Assembly (NCBI GenBank): GCA_026984045.1
Contig: JALSSV010000098.1
Location: forward strand, 1-64,000
Length of the DNA stretch: 64,000 nt
DNA from: Chromatiales bacterium
Lineage (GTDB): Bacteria; Pseudomonadota; Gammaproteobacteria; UBA6429; Thiohalophilaceae
Direction: 5' to 3'
Shown here: positions 33,106-44,251 of the stretch, in pieces
Layout: the number at the start of each line of letters is the position of its first letter
How positions within the stretch are numbered: position 1 is the stretch's first letter
Program-made: the position numbers and the translations under genes
Notes under the pieces: model-generated
What the model saw: the letters and a program-made list of their open reading frames with translations, nothing else
What the model was told of the DNA's origin: nothing
Database searches by the model: none

Positions 33106-33915
33106 CTACCCTTGTCCCTCGTCCCCCGACCCTCGCTCCTGCCCGTCGAGGGCCCGGGCCAGGGCGGCGAACTGTTCCAGGGTGAGGCGTTCCGGGCGCA
33201 GGCCGGGGTCGATGCCGAGGGCGGCGATGGCCTCGGGTTCGAGGAGGCCGCGCAGGTTGTTGCGCAGGGTCTTGCGCCGGTGGGCAAAGGCCTGGGCCAC
33301 CACCCGTTTCAGGCGCGCCGCGTCCACGTCCACCGGCGGGGTGTCGTGGGGCACCAGCCGCACCACCGCCGATTCCACCTTCGGCGCCGGGCGGAAGGCG
33401 CCGGGGCCCACGGTGAACAGCATCTCGGTGGCGCAGTGGTACTGGACCATGATCGCCAGCCGTCCCCAGGCGTGGCTGCCGGGCCGGGCCACCAGGCGTT
33501 CCACCACTTCCTTCTGCAGCATGAAGTGCATGTCGCGGATGATCTCGATCTGATCGATGAGGTGGAACAGCAGGGGGGTGGAGATGTTGTAGGGCAGGTT
33601 GCCCACCACTCGCAGGGCATGGGGGCCTGGCGCCAGGGGGCGGAAGTCGAACTTCAGGGCGTCGGCTTGGTGGATGCGCAGCTCGCCGAGGCTGCCGCAG
33701 CGCTCGGCCAGGGGGCGGATGAGATCCCGATCCAGCTCCACCACGTCCAGCCTGCCGAGGCGGGGCAGCAGCTCGCAGGTGAGGGCGCCCTGGCCGGGGC
33801 CGATCTCCACCATGGCCTCGCCGGGGCGGGGGGCGATGGCCTCGGTGATGCGCCGGATCACGCCCGGATCGTGCAGGAAGTTCTGGCCGAAGCGCTTGCG
33901 GGGGCGGTGGGACAT
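33106..33915 (-). CDS. rsmA: 16S rRNA dimethyladenosine transferase RsmA (KsgA)
   Basis: A 269-aa enzyme that dimethylates two adjacent adenosines at the 3' end of 16S rRNA. Motifs are RKRFGQNFLHDPGV, the SAM site VEIGPGQGALTCELL (about residue 38), VVELDRDLI and the catalytic VVGNLPYNISTPLL (about residue 106). The start is the ATG at 33915 (MSHRPRKRFGQNF). It is a member of the surA-pdxA-rsmA-apaG-apaH series. Two plus-strand genes now lie between pdxA and rsmA, so it must have its own promoter. Confidence 0.96.
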   Translation of the reverse strand: MSHRPRKRFGQNFLHDPGVIRRITEAIAPRPGEAMVEIGPGQGALTCELLPRLGRLDVVELDRDLIRPLAERCGSLGELRIHQADALKFDFRPLAPGPHALRVVGNLPYNISTPLLFHLIDQIEIIRDMHFMLQKEVVERLVARPGSHAWGRLAIMVQYHCATEMLFTVGPGAFRPAPKVESAVVRLVPHDTPPVDVDAARLKRVVAQAFAHRRKTLRNNLRGLLEPEAIAALGIDPGLRPERLTLEQFAALARALDGQERGSGDEGQG

Positions 33916-34036
33916 GGTGGGAACGGGGATGAAAACGGGGCTACACGATACCGGAGCCGGAGGCAAAAGAGTAGCCGTTGGCGGAGCTCGACCTCCCCCC
34001 GGCGCGGAGGACGGGCAATATTCGGGTTTCCCCCGT

Positions 34037-34104
34037 CGTAGGTCGGCCTTCAGGCCGACAAGGACTCTGCACCGATCGCTAGTCGGCCTGAAGGCCGACC
34101 TACA
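34037..34104. repeat. GTAGGTCGGCCTTCAGGCCGAC repeat pair, copy 2
   Basis: A direct copy (GTAGGTCGGCCTTCAGGCC, 34037-34060) and an inverted copy (GTCGGCCTGAAGGCCGACC, 34081-34104) face each other 20 bp apart. They occupy the divergent gap between rsmA and the DUF1624 gene. With copy 1 they bracket the segment holding the CheW-LysM gene and rsmA. Confidence 0.8.
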
Positions 34105-34152
34105 TTTGGGAGAAGGATTCAGGCTCGCCGCCGACCGCCGGTTTCTGTCAGA

Positions 34153-34887
34153 ATGGCGCTGCCCATGACCGTCAAGACCCGCTATCAGACCATCGACATC
34201 CTGCGCGGCGTCGCCATCGCGCTGATGGTGTATTTCCACTTCAGTTGGGATCTGTGGCATTTCGGCTATGCGAGTTTCGATTTCTACCGGGATCCCTACT
34301 GGCTCAACCTGCGCACGCTGATCGTCAGCCTGTTCCTTTCGTTGGTGGGGGTGTCGCTGGTGCTGGCCTCGCGGGGCGGGATGCGCTGGCCCCGGTATTT
34401 TCGGCGCCTGGGCCTGCTGGTGTTCTTCGCCCTGGCCATCACCGCGGTCAGTTACGTGAGCAATCCGCAGCGGGTCATCCTGTTCGGCATCCTGCACTTC
34501 ATCGCCTTCGCCAGCGTGGCGGCCCTGCCGTTCGTGGATCGGCCGCGCCTGGCCTTGGGGCTGGGGATCGGGCTCATCGTGCTGGATCGGGTATTCAGCC
34601 ATCCGCTGTTCAATCAGCCCTGGCTGCACTGGATTGGCCTGATGACCCACAAGCCCTTCACCGAGGATTACGTGCCGGTGATCCCGTGGCTGGGGGTGGT
34701 GCTGGTCGGGATCTTTCTCGGCCATGGCCTGCGGCGCTGGCCGGCGCTGGCCGGGGTGCGCGAGTGGCGGCGCGACGATCCCTTGAGCCGCGGCCTGGCC
34801 CTGGCGGGCAGGCATGGCCTGGCCATCTACGTGGCGCACCAGCCGATGCTGTTCGGCCTGTTCTGGCTGGTGGGGATGTTCAGGTGA
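34153..34887 (+). CDS. DUF1624 / heparan-alpha-glucosaminide N-acetyltransferase-like membrane protein
   Basis: A 244-aa integral membrane protein with about seven helices. It opens with YQTIDILRGVAIALMVYFHFSWDL, the signature of the DUF1624/acyltransferase-3-like family that moves acyl groups across the membrane onto sugars. Conserved His residues in YFHFSWD and ILHFIAF fit this. The substrate is unknown. The ATG at 34153 is used; the ATG at 34165 is possible. Its TGA overlaps the GTG start of the next glycosyltransferase gene, so the two act together, perhaps modifying a surface polysaccharide. Confidence 0.82.
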   Translation: MALPMTVKTRYQTIDILRGVAIALMVYFHFSWDLWHFGYASFDFYRDPYWLNLRTLIVSLFLSLVGVSLVLASRGGMRWPRYFRRLGLLVFFALAITAVSYVSNPQRVILFGILHFIAFASVAALPFVDRPRLALGLGIGLIVLDRVFSHPLFNQPWLHWIGLMTHKPFTEDYVPVIPWLGVVLVGIFLGHGLRRWPALAGVREWRRDDPLSRGLALAGRHGLAIYVAHQPMLFGLFWLVGMFR

Positions 34888-35927
34888 GCGGAGCGGGGCG
34901 GCGCATCCTGGTGGTGCGCAACGACAAGCTGGGGGACTTCATGCTCACCTGTCCCGCCTTCGCCCTGTTGCGCGCGGCCCTGCCCGGGGCGCGCATCGAT
35001 GCCCTGGTGCAGGACTACACGGCGCCCATGGCGGCCCGCTTCGGCACCATCGACGGCATTGTACGGGATCCGGGGCCCGGCTGGCGCAACACCCTGGCGC
35101 TGGCGAAGCAGTTGCGCGCCGCGCGCTACGAGGCGGCGGTGGTGCTGTTTTCCAGCACCCGCATCGCCATCGCCCTCTGGCTGGCCGGCATTCCCTTGCG
35201 CCTGGCACCGGCCACCAAGCTGGCCCAGATCTTCTTCCACCGCCGGATCCGCCAGCGCCGCTCACGGTCGGAAAAGCCCGAGCACGTTTACAACCGGGAG
35301 CTGGCCGAGGCCTGCCTGGCGGCCATCGGCGTGCCGCTGCCGCCCCTGCCGGCACCGCCCTGCCTGCGTTTTTCCGCAACGGAACGGGCGGCCACGCGCC
35401 GCGCTTTCCTGGCCCGCCATGAGCTCGCGGAAGAGGCCCGGCTGCTGTTCGTGCATCCCGGCCACGGCGGCTCGGCGGCCAACCTGAGCGTGGCCCGGTA
35501 TGCCGAACTGCTGCGCAAGCTGGCGCCCCCGCCCCCCTGGCGGGTGGTGATCACCGCCGGACCCGGCGAGGAGGCGCAGGCCCGGGACCTGGCCGCGCGG
35601 ATCCCGGAACTTGCGCCGGTGGTGCACGTCTCCCGCGAGGGGTTGGAGGCCTTCGCCCGGGTGCTGGACCTCGCCGACCTGTTCATCAGCGGCTCCACCG
35701 GCCCTCTGCACATTGCCGGCGCCCTCGACCGGCCCACCGCCGCCTTCTACACCCGCCGCCGCTCCGCCACCGCCCTGCGCTGGCAGACCCTCAACCGCCC
35801 CGCAAACCGCCTGGCCTTCTGCCCGCCGGAGACGGCCGGGGAGGAGGAGATGACGGCCATCGATCTGGACGCGGCGGCGGGGGCGATCCGGGCGGCGTTC
35901 ATGGGGGCTTCGAAGGATGAGGTGTAA
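34884..35927 (+). CDS. Glycosyltransferase family 9 (heptosyltransferase-like)
   Basis: A 347-aa GT9 enzyme like the ADP-heptose:LPS heptosyltransferases. It opens with RILVVRNDKLGDFMLTCPAF, the conserved GT9 start. The C-terminal donor-binding half has FVHPGHGGSAANLSVARYAEL (about residue 192) and DLFISGSTGPLHIAGAL (about residue 275). It probably adds a sugar to the LPS core on the cytoplasmic face. The start is a GTG at 34884 that overlaps the upstream stop (GTGA). Codon usage matches its neighbours. It is inserted, with its partner, opposite to the pdxA-rsmA direction. Confidence 0.87.
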   Translation: MSGAGRRILVVRNDKLGDFMLTCPAFALLRAALPGARIDALVQDYTAPMAARFGTIDGIVRDPGPGWRNTLALAKQLRAARYEAAVVLFSSTRIAIALWLAGIPLRLAPATKLAQIFFHRRIRQRRSRSEKPEHVYNRELAEACLAAIGVPLPPLPAPPCLRFSATERAATRRAFLARHELAEEARLLFVHPGHGGSAANLSVARYAELLRKLAPPPPWRVVITAGPGEEAQARDLAARIPELAPVVHVSREGLEAFARVLDLADLFISGSTGPLHIAGALDRPTAAFYTRRRSATALRWQTLNRPANRLAFCPPETAGEEEMTAIDLDAAAGAIRAAFMGASKDEV

Positions 35928-36103
35928 GAAACGCAGAGGGCGCGGAGACGCAGAGTACGCCGAGTGGATGGGTGATTTGAGCACCGCAGGGTGCGTTCGC
36001 GAAGCAACGCATCGGGCGGGTGAATCCTGTGCCTGATGGTGCGCTGCGGCGCGAGCGCACCCTACGTCGGCTTTTCTTCTCCGCGCCCTCTGCGTTATTT
36101 CCA
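35928..36103. repeat. ACGCAGAGG inverted-repeat element with an inner palindrome (GT9-pdxA)
   Basis: Outer arms 35928-35964 (AAGAAACGCAGAGGGCGCGG and on) and 36078-36103 (CTCCGCGCCCTCTGCG, then TTATTTCC) are inverted. Inside lies a different inverted pair: CGCAGGGTGCGTTCGCGAAG at about 35987-36006 and the inverse-like GTGCGCTGCGGCGCGAGCGC, then ACCCTAC, at about 36039-36066. The element sits between the convergent GT9 and pdxA genes and overlaps the pdxA 3' end. Confidence 0.7.
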
Positions 36104-37096
36104 GTCCGCCTCACGGTGGCAGGATAGCCCGGTCATGGCAATGGCCGTTTCGATGGCGGCGGTGAGGCTGCCCGGATCGGCGCGGCCGGTGCCGGCCAGT
36201 TCGCAGGCGGTGCCGTGGTCGACGGAGGTGCGCACGAAGGGCAGGCCGAAGGTGATGTTGACGGCCCGGCCGAAGCCCAGGTGCTTGAGCACGGGCAGGC
36301 CCTGGTCGTGGTACATGGCCAGGACGGCGTCGCAGTCGGCGAGGCGGTCGGGGTTGAAGGCGGTGCAGGCGGGGACGGGGCCTTCCAGATCCATGCCGGC
36401 GTTGCGCAGGCGGTCGAGCACCGGCGTGATGATTTCGATCTCTTCGCGGCCCAAGTGGCCGTCCTCGCCGGCGTGAGGGTTGAGGCCGAGTACGCGGATC
36501 CGGGGGCGGTCGATGCCGAAGTGGCGGCGCAGGCCGTCATGCAGCAGTTGCAGGGTGGTGGTCAGGCGATCCGGATCGAGGCTGGCGGCCACTTGGGTCA
36601 GGGGCAGATGGGTGGTGGCCAGGGCCACGCGCAGGCCGGGGGCGGCCAGGACCATCAGCACCTGTTCGGTGCCGGTGAGTTCGGCGAGGAATTCGGTATG
36701 GCCGGTGAAGGGCTGGCCGGCCGCGTTGATCACGCCCTTGTGCACGGGGCCGGTGACCAGGGCGCCGAACACGTGGTTCACGCAGCCGAGGGTGGCGCGG
36801 CGCAGGGTTTCCAGCACGTAGTCGGCGTTGGCCGGATCGGGTTTGCCCGCTTCGGCGGGCACGGCCAGGGGCACGGGGATCACCGGCAGTTCGCCGGCGC
36901 GGTGCTCGCGGCAGTCGCCGTGGAAGTCGGTGAGCCGGATGGACAGTTCGAGTTGCCGGGCGCGGGCCTCGAGCAGTTCGGGATCGGCGATGGCCACCAG
37001 CGGGACGGGCCATTCCCGGGCCGCGACGTTCAGGAGCAAATCGGGTCCCACGCCGGCCGGTTCGCCGGGGGTGACGGCGATGGGCGGCGCGGGCAT
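36095..37096 (-). CDS. pdxA: 4-hydroxythreonine-4-phosphate dehydrogenase
   Basis: A 333-aa metal-dependent NAD enzyme of vitamin B6 (pyridoxal phosphate) synthesis. Motifs are AVTPGEPAGVGPDLLL at the start, TGPVHKGVINAAG, PFTGHTEFLAELTG with a metal-binding His, LGLNPHAGEDGHLGREE and MYHDQGLPVLKHLGFGRAVN. The ATG at 37096 is used; a GTG six bases upstream would overlap the surA stop (GTGA) and is a serious alternative. Either way it is translationally close to surA, the conserved arrangement. Confidence 0.95.
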   Translation of the reverse strand: MPAPPIAVTPGEPAGVGPDLLLNVAAREWPVPLVAIADPELLEARARQLELSIRLTDFHGDCREHRAGELPVIPVPLAVPAEAGKPDPANADYVLETLRRATLGCVNHVFGALVTGPVHKGVINAAGQPFTGHTEFLAELTGTEQVLMVLAAPGLRVALATTHLPLTQVAASLDPDRLTTTLQLLHDGLRRHFGIDRPRIRVLGLNPHAGEDGHLGREEIEIITPVLDRLRNAGMDLEGPVPACTAFNPDRLADCDAVLAMYHDQGLPVLKHLGFGRAVNITFGLPFVRTSVDHGTACELAGTGRADPGSLTAAIETAIAMTGLSCHREADWK

Positions 37097-37098
37097 GG

Positions 37099-38388
37099 TC
37101 ACTGGTTGAGCCGGTATTCCACGTAGGCGGTGCTGCGCAGTTCGCGCAGCCAGTTGTGCAGGGCGATGTCGATCTTGCGCTTGGCGATCAGGCGCCGGGC
37201 CTGCTGCTGCTCCCAGGCCTTGGTGTCGTCGTGCTGACGCCGGGCCATGACCTGCACGATGTGCCAGCCGAAGCGGGTCTGGAAGGGTTCACTGATCTGA
37301 CCGGGCTGGAGCTTGTTCATCTCTTCCTCGAAACGCGGCACCATGGTACCGGGGTTGACCCAGCCGAGGCTGCCACCCTGGGCGGCGGAGGCGGTGTCGT
37401 CGGAGACGGCGCGGGCGATCTCGCCGAAGTCGGCGCCGGCTTCCAGGCGCTCGCGGATGCGCAGCAGTTCGGCGTGGGCGGCTTCGCTGGAGGTCATCTC
37501 GTCGGGCTTGATGAGGATGTGGCGGGCCAGGGTCTGCTGGACCACGTGGCGTTCCTCGCGGCTGCGCCTGTCGAGCAGCTTGACGATATGGAAGCCGGAG
37601 GGGCTGCGGATCACCTCGCTGATCTGGCCCGGCTGCAGTTTGCGCACCACGTCGGCGAACAGGGTCGGCAACTGGCCGGCCTTGCGCCAGCCGAGATCGC
37701 CGCCCTGGAGGGCGTCGGGGGCGTTGGACTCGGCGATGGCGGTCTGGGTGAAGTCGGCGCCGGCCTCGAGCCGCTGGTGGATGGCCTCGGCCTTCCTGCG
37801 CGCCGCGGCGATCTGCTCGGGCGAGGCGGCCTCGGGCAGGGCGATCAGGATGTGGGCCAGATGATAGTCGTCGTCGTGACCCTTGCGGTTGGCCTGGTTG
37901 GTCAGGTAGTTGGCCACTTCCCGTTCACTGACATGGATCCGGCTTTCCACCCGCTGCTTGCGCAGCTGGTTGATGGTGAGGCTGTTGCGGATCTGTTCCC
38001 GGTAGCTGGCGAAGTCGAAGCCGTCGCGGGTCAGCACCTGGCGGAACTGTTCGAGGGTCAGGTTGTTGTCGCGGGCGATGCCGGCGATCACCCGGTTGAC
38101 GGTTTCGTCGTCGATGCGGATGCCGATGCGCGCGGCTTCCTGCAACTGCAACTGTTCCATGATCATCTGGTCGAGCACCTGTTTGCGCAGCACGGGATCC
38201 GGCGGCAGACGGGTCTGCTGGCGTTGCAGGCGGGTCTTGATCATCCGCAGTTGGCGCTCGAGCTCGGTGGCGGTGATCACGTCGTCGTTGACCACGGCCA
38301 CGATGTGGTCGATCTCCTCGACGATCTTCGCCGCCGCCGGCAGGGCCAACAGGGCGAGCAGCAGGACGGAAAACAGGCGTGACATCAT
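37099..38388 (-). CDS. surA: Periplasmic chaperone / peptidyl-prolyl isomerase SurA
   Basis: A 429-aa exported chaperone that escorts unfolded outer-membrane proteins, LptD among them. A signal peptide (residues 1-20, LFSVLLLALLALPAAA) is followed by the N-terminal chaperone domain (IDHIVAVVNDDVITATEL). Two parvulin domains come next, around residues 170-270 (HILIALPEAASPEQIAAARRK, then GGDLGW) and 280-385 (RHILIKPDEMTSSEAAH, then GGSLGWV). The ATG at 38388 is the first of two adjacent ATGs. It lies between lptD and pdxA, but 385 bp of repeats now separate it from lptD. Confidence 0.96.
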   Translation of the reverse strand: MMSRLFSVLLLALLALPAAAKIVEEIDHIVAVVNDDVITATELERQLRMIKTRLQRQQTRLPPDPVLRKQVLDQMIMEQLQLQEAARIGIRIDDETVNRVIAGIARDNNLTLEQFRQVLTRDGFDFASYREQIRNSLTINQLRKQRVESRIHVSEREVANYLTNQANRKGHDDDYHLAHILIALPEAASPEQIAAARRKAEAIHQRLEAGADFTQTAIAESNAPDALQGGDLGWRKAGQLPTLFADVVRKLQPGQISEVIRSPSGFHIVKLLDRRSREERHVVQQTLARHILIKPDEMTSSEAAHAELLRIRERLEAGADFGEIARAVSDDTASAAQGGSLGWVNPGTMVPRFEEEMNKLQPGQISEPFQTRFGWHIVQVMARRQHDDTKAWEQQQARRLIAKRKIDIALHNWLRELRSTAYVEYRLNQ

Positions 38389-38504
38389 GAACGGGCAGGT
38401 GAAAACGAAAGGGTGGTCATCATAGCACAGGGCGTTGCGGGGCCGGCGAAAACCGATTTTGTAGATTGTCCTTTGATTGTTTTCGGCCAATGATTTCGGG
38501 TCCG

Positions 38505-38614
38505 CCCTTGAGGCCGGGGAGGCGTTTCGTGACCGTCGGCCGCAGGGACGCGGCCGTCGAGCCTAGAGGGAGGTATCCACGGCGTGTCACGAAACGTCTC
38601 CCCGGCCTCAAGGG
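38505..38614. repeat. Long cloverleaf-like palindrome, copy 2 (surA-lptD gap)
   Basis: The 29-bp arms 38505-38533 (CCCTTGAGGCCGGGG and on) and 38586-38614 are inverted with one mismatch. They enclose the same 52-bp centre as the copy at 8186-8295, including GTCGAGCCTA and ACGGCGTGTCAC. Arm bases differ from copy 1 at matching places on both sides, keeping the stem. The remaining surA-lptD gap (38615-38773) holds a fragment of the CGCTTGAGCCGGCCTACG repeat and no gene. Confidence 0.85.
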
Positions 38615-38773
38615 CTCCGTGCCGACATCTGATTCATGTGCCAAATTTCAGCATGTCGGGAAGATGCCTTTCGCCGGTTCCGCAACGCTTGAGCCGGCCT
38701 ACGGTGTCGGGGGATGGCGAGCGAAGTTGCGGGATGGCGGCGGAAACGCTTGCGGGCCACCTGCCGTTGCCCC

Positions 38774-40891
38774 TCAGGGACCGGTGCTGACCCCCGCCAG
38801 GCCCTTGAGTTCCACTTCGAAATAGACGCTGCGTTCGGGTTCGACCGAGGTGTTGATGAATCGTTCCCGGCCGCGCAGGCCCAGGGCCCAGCAGCAACTG
38901 TCGTAGCGCACGCCGAGGGTCTTTTCCAGGGCGAGATCGGCACGCAGGTCGTGGAGGTAGCGGCCGTCGAAGCGCCAGCGGGGAGTGAGCCGCCAGACGA
39001 AACCGGTCTCGGCCGTCTCCAGGGTGTCGCGGGTGTTGCGATAGTCCAGGTGCAGGCGGTGTTCGCCGTCGCGGGTCCAGGCCAGGCGCAGGTTGTAGGT
39101 GTCGAAATCGCCGATCTCGGGGTTCCAGGCCAGGTCGCCGGCGGCGTTCCAGTGGGCATCGGGGCGGAAGATGGCGCGGGCGATGAAGTTGGAGCGGCTG
39201 GTGGTGGCTACCGGCTGGCCCGGCAGGGTCACGCGCCGGTCGGCGAAATAGCGGACCTGGCCGAGGCTCACCAGCAGCCGTTCGGCGCCCGTGGCCGCGT
39301 CCAGCCAGCGGCTGGTGAGCAGGGCGGTGAGACGGTTGGCGTCTTCCACCCGATCCACGCCGTCGAAGAAGTCCTCGCGCACCGGTTCGTTGATGCCGAA
39401 GGGCCGGTAGCGGGTATCGAACACCGGCAGATCCGATTGATCCCGGTAGGGGGTGTAGACGTAGAACAGCCGCGGTTCGAGGGTCTGGATGGACTGGCCG
39501 GTGGTGCGTTCGAAGAACAGCCCGCTGTCGAGGCTGAAGGTGGGCAGCGTGCGTGCGATGGCCGTCGGCTGGCCCGGGCTGGCGTTCTCGAGTGTGTAGC
39601 GGGTGTAGCGCCAGCTCAGGCGCGGCACCACGAAGCCGGCATCCTCGCGTACCGGCAGGCTGAGGCTGGGGCGCAGATCGAGGCGATCGCCGCGTACGGC
39701 GGTGTCCAGCGGATGGGCGAAGCGCACCCATTCGCCGGCCAGGCCGAAGTGCAGGCGCCGGTTGCGTTCGGGGTAGTGGCTCTGGATGTGCAGTTGCGGC
39801 AGGCGTTCATAGCTCGGGCTGCCGTTGAGGGTCTGGAAGGCCTGGGCCAGCAGGCCGGCTTCCCAGTTGTGGCCGGCCCAGTCGAGGGCGCCGCGCTGCT
39901 GGAGATGGGAGACGCTGGTCACGTCGAGGCTGGCGCCGAAGTCGTTGAAGTAGTCGGAGTCGGAAACTTCGCTGTAGTCGACGTCGGTGGTCCAGCCGCG
40001 GGCCGGGGTGCCCCGGTGCTGCCAGCGCAGGCCCCAGCGTTCGTTGCCGGTCACCCGATCGGCGCCCAGCCAGTCGGCGTCGAGCCGGCCGCGGTTGCGG
40101 CGGTGCAGATAGCGGAACTGACCACGCAGGAGGGTGCCGCGCTTTTCCATGTACCAGGGCGTGAAGGTGGCATCGTAGTTGGGCGCGATGTTCCAGTAGA
40201 AGGGGGCCTGGACCTGCAGACCGAGCTTGTCCGAGTTGCCGAAGGTGGGGAACAGGAAACCGGTAAGGCGTTCGTCGCCGATGGGAAAGCGGATCCAGGG
40301 CAGCCAGAACACGGGCAGATCGCCGGCCCGCAGCACCACGTTGCGGGCGGTGCCCTGGCGCGTGTCCAGGTTCAGGTGGATGTGGCCGGCGCCCAGTTCC
40401 CAGGCGGGCGAGTCGGGATCGCAGGTGGTGAAGGTGGCGCTCGCCAGGTCGAGCTGGCGCGGGCCGTGGGCCTGCAGCCGTTCGGCCCGGCCGTTGGCCC
40501 GCTCGGTGGTGAAGTAGCGGGCCCGCAGCACGTCGGCTTCCTCTTCGCGCAGGCGGGCCTGGATCCGCTCGCCGGTCACCAGCAGCCGAGGCGCCAGCAG
40601 GCGGATGCGGCCGCGGGCGTCGAGATGGCCGGTGAGGTAGTCGTAGTCGGCCCGATCCGCTTCCAGTTGCAGACGCTCGCGGCGGATCACCACCCGGCCT
40701 TCCAGGTGCGAGACGCCGTCGCGCACCAGGGTGGCGCTGTCGGCGGCGATGTGGATCCGATCGTCCGGGGGCGGCACGATGGCCGGAATCGCCGGATAGC
40801 GGTCGCTGGCGCACAACGGCAGGGTGGCCCCGAAGGCGGGCATGCCGAACAGCAGCAACAGCAGGGACAGGAGACGGAAGGATCCGGGCAT
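38774..40891 (-). CDS. lptD: LPS-assembly outer-membrane protein LptD
   Basis: A 705-aa outer-membrane barrel that inserts lipopolysaccharide into the outer leaflet with LptE. A signal peptide (residues 2-22, FRLLSLLLLLFGMPAFG) leads to the periplasmic OstA/jellyroll domain (about residues 45-150, HIAADSATLVRDGVSHLEG). The C-terminal barrel follows (from about residue 175, ending FEVELKGLAGVST). Cysteines in LCASD, TTCDPDSP and DSCCWAL could form the family's disulfides. The ATG at 40891 is preferred over one at 40930, since a -10 box overlaps the latter. It is upstream of surA, its own chaperone. Confidence 0.94.
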   Translation of the reverse strand: MPGSFRLLSLLLLLFGMPAFGATLPLCASDRYPAIPAIVPPPDDRIHIAADSATLVRDGVSHLEGRVVIRRERLQLEADRADYDYLTGHLDARGRIRLLAPRLLVTGERIQARLREEEADVLRARYFTTERANGRAERLQAHGPRQLDLASATFTTCDPDSPAWELGAGHIHLNLDTRQGTARNVVLRAGDLPVFWLPWIRFPIGDERLTGFLFPTFGNSDKLGLQVQAPFYWNIAPNYDATFTPWYMEKRGTLLRGQFRYLHRRNRGRLDADWLGADRVTGNERWGLRWQHRGTPARGWTTDVDYSEVSDSDYFNDFGASLDVTSVSHLQQRGALDWAGHNWEAGLLAQAFQTLNGSPSYERLPQLHIQSHYPERNRRLHFGLAGEWVRFAHPLDTAVRGDRLDLRPSLSLPVREDAGFVVPRLSWRYTRYTLENASPGQPTAIARTLPTFSLDSGLFFERTTGQSIQTLEPRLFYVYTPYRDQSDLPVFDTRYRPFGINEPVREDFFDGVDRVEDANRLTALLTSRWLDAATGAERLLVSLGQVRYFADRRVTLPGQPVATTSRSNFIARAIFRPDAHWNAAGDLAWNPEIGDFDTYNLRLAWTRDGEHRLHLDYRNTRDTLETAETGFVWRLTPRWRFDGRYLHDLRADLALEKTLGVRYDSCCWALGLRGRERFINTSVEPERSVYFEVELKGLAGVSTGP

Positions 40892-40921
40892 GGACGGGCT
40901 TGTGCGCAGGGTCGTGCGGCG

Positions 40922-40927
40922 ATTATA
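40922..40927 (-). promoter_or_regulatory. Probable -10 box of the lptD promoter
   Basis: On the minus strand TATAAT occupies 40927-40922, which would start transcription near 40915, 24 bases before the chosen ATG at 40891. No good -35 is seen at 17 bp (GAACGA). That hexamer lies within the arm of the large inverted repeat 40935-40962, so the palindrome may be where a regulator acts. Confidence 0.5.
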
Positions 40928-40934
40928 CATGGCG

Positions 40935-41040
40935 GCCTGAAGCGTCGTTCCGAATTCCCGACCCCTTTCGAGATTGCGCCAGCATCAAGCGCGCTGTACT
41001 TTCAAACGAGAGTTCGGGAATTCGGAGCGACGCTTCAGGC
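40935..41040. repeat. 28-bp inverted repeat in the lptD-amgK divergent promoter region
   Basis: The arm 40935-40962 (GCCTGAAGCGTCGTTCCG, then AATTCCCGA) and the inverse at 41013-41040 (TCGGGAATTCGGAGCGAC, then GCTTCAGGC) match at about 26 of 28 positions. A 50-bp centre separates them. Each divergent gene has a TATAAT just outside its arm. The symmetry suggests one protein could contact both promoters, or that the DNA is an inserted palindrome. Confidence 0.75.
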
Positions 41041-41069
41041 GCGGATCGCCCCGCTGGACAATCTGTATA

Positions 41070-44250
<3,181 letters not shown>

Positions 44251-44251
<1 letters not shown>

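Noticed and set aside
33106-34839. Extended rsmA frame of 577 codons
   Set aside because: The first 300 codons run antisense through the DUF1624 gene and repeats; the family N-terminus MSHRPRKRFGQNF fixes the start at 33915.
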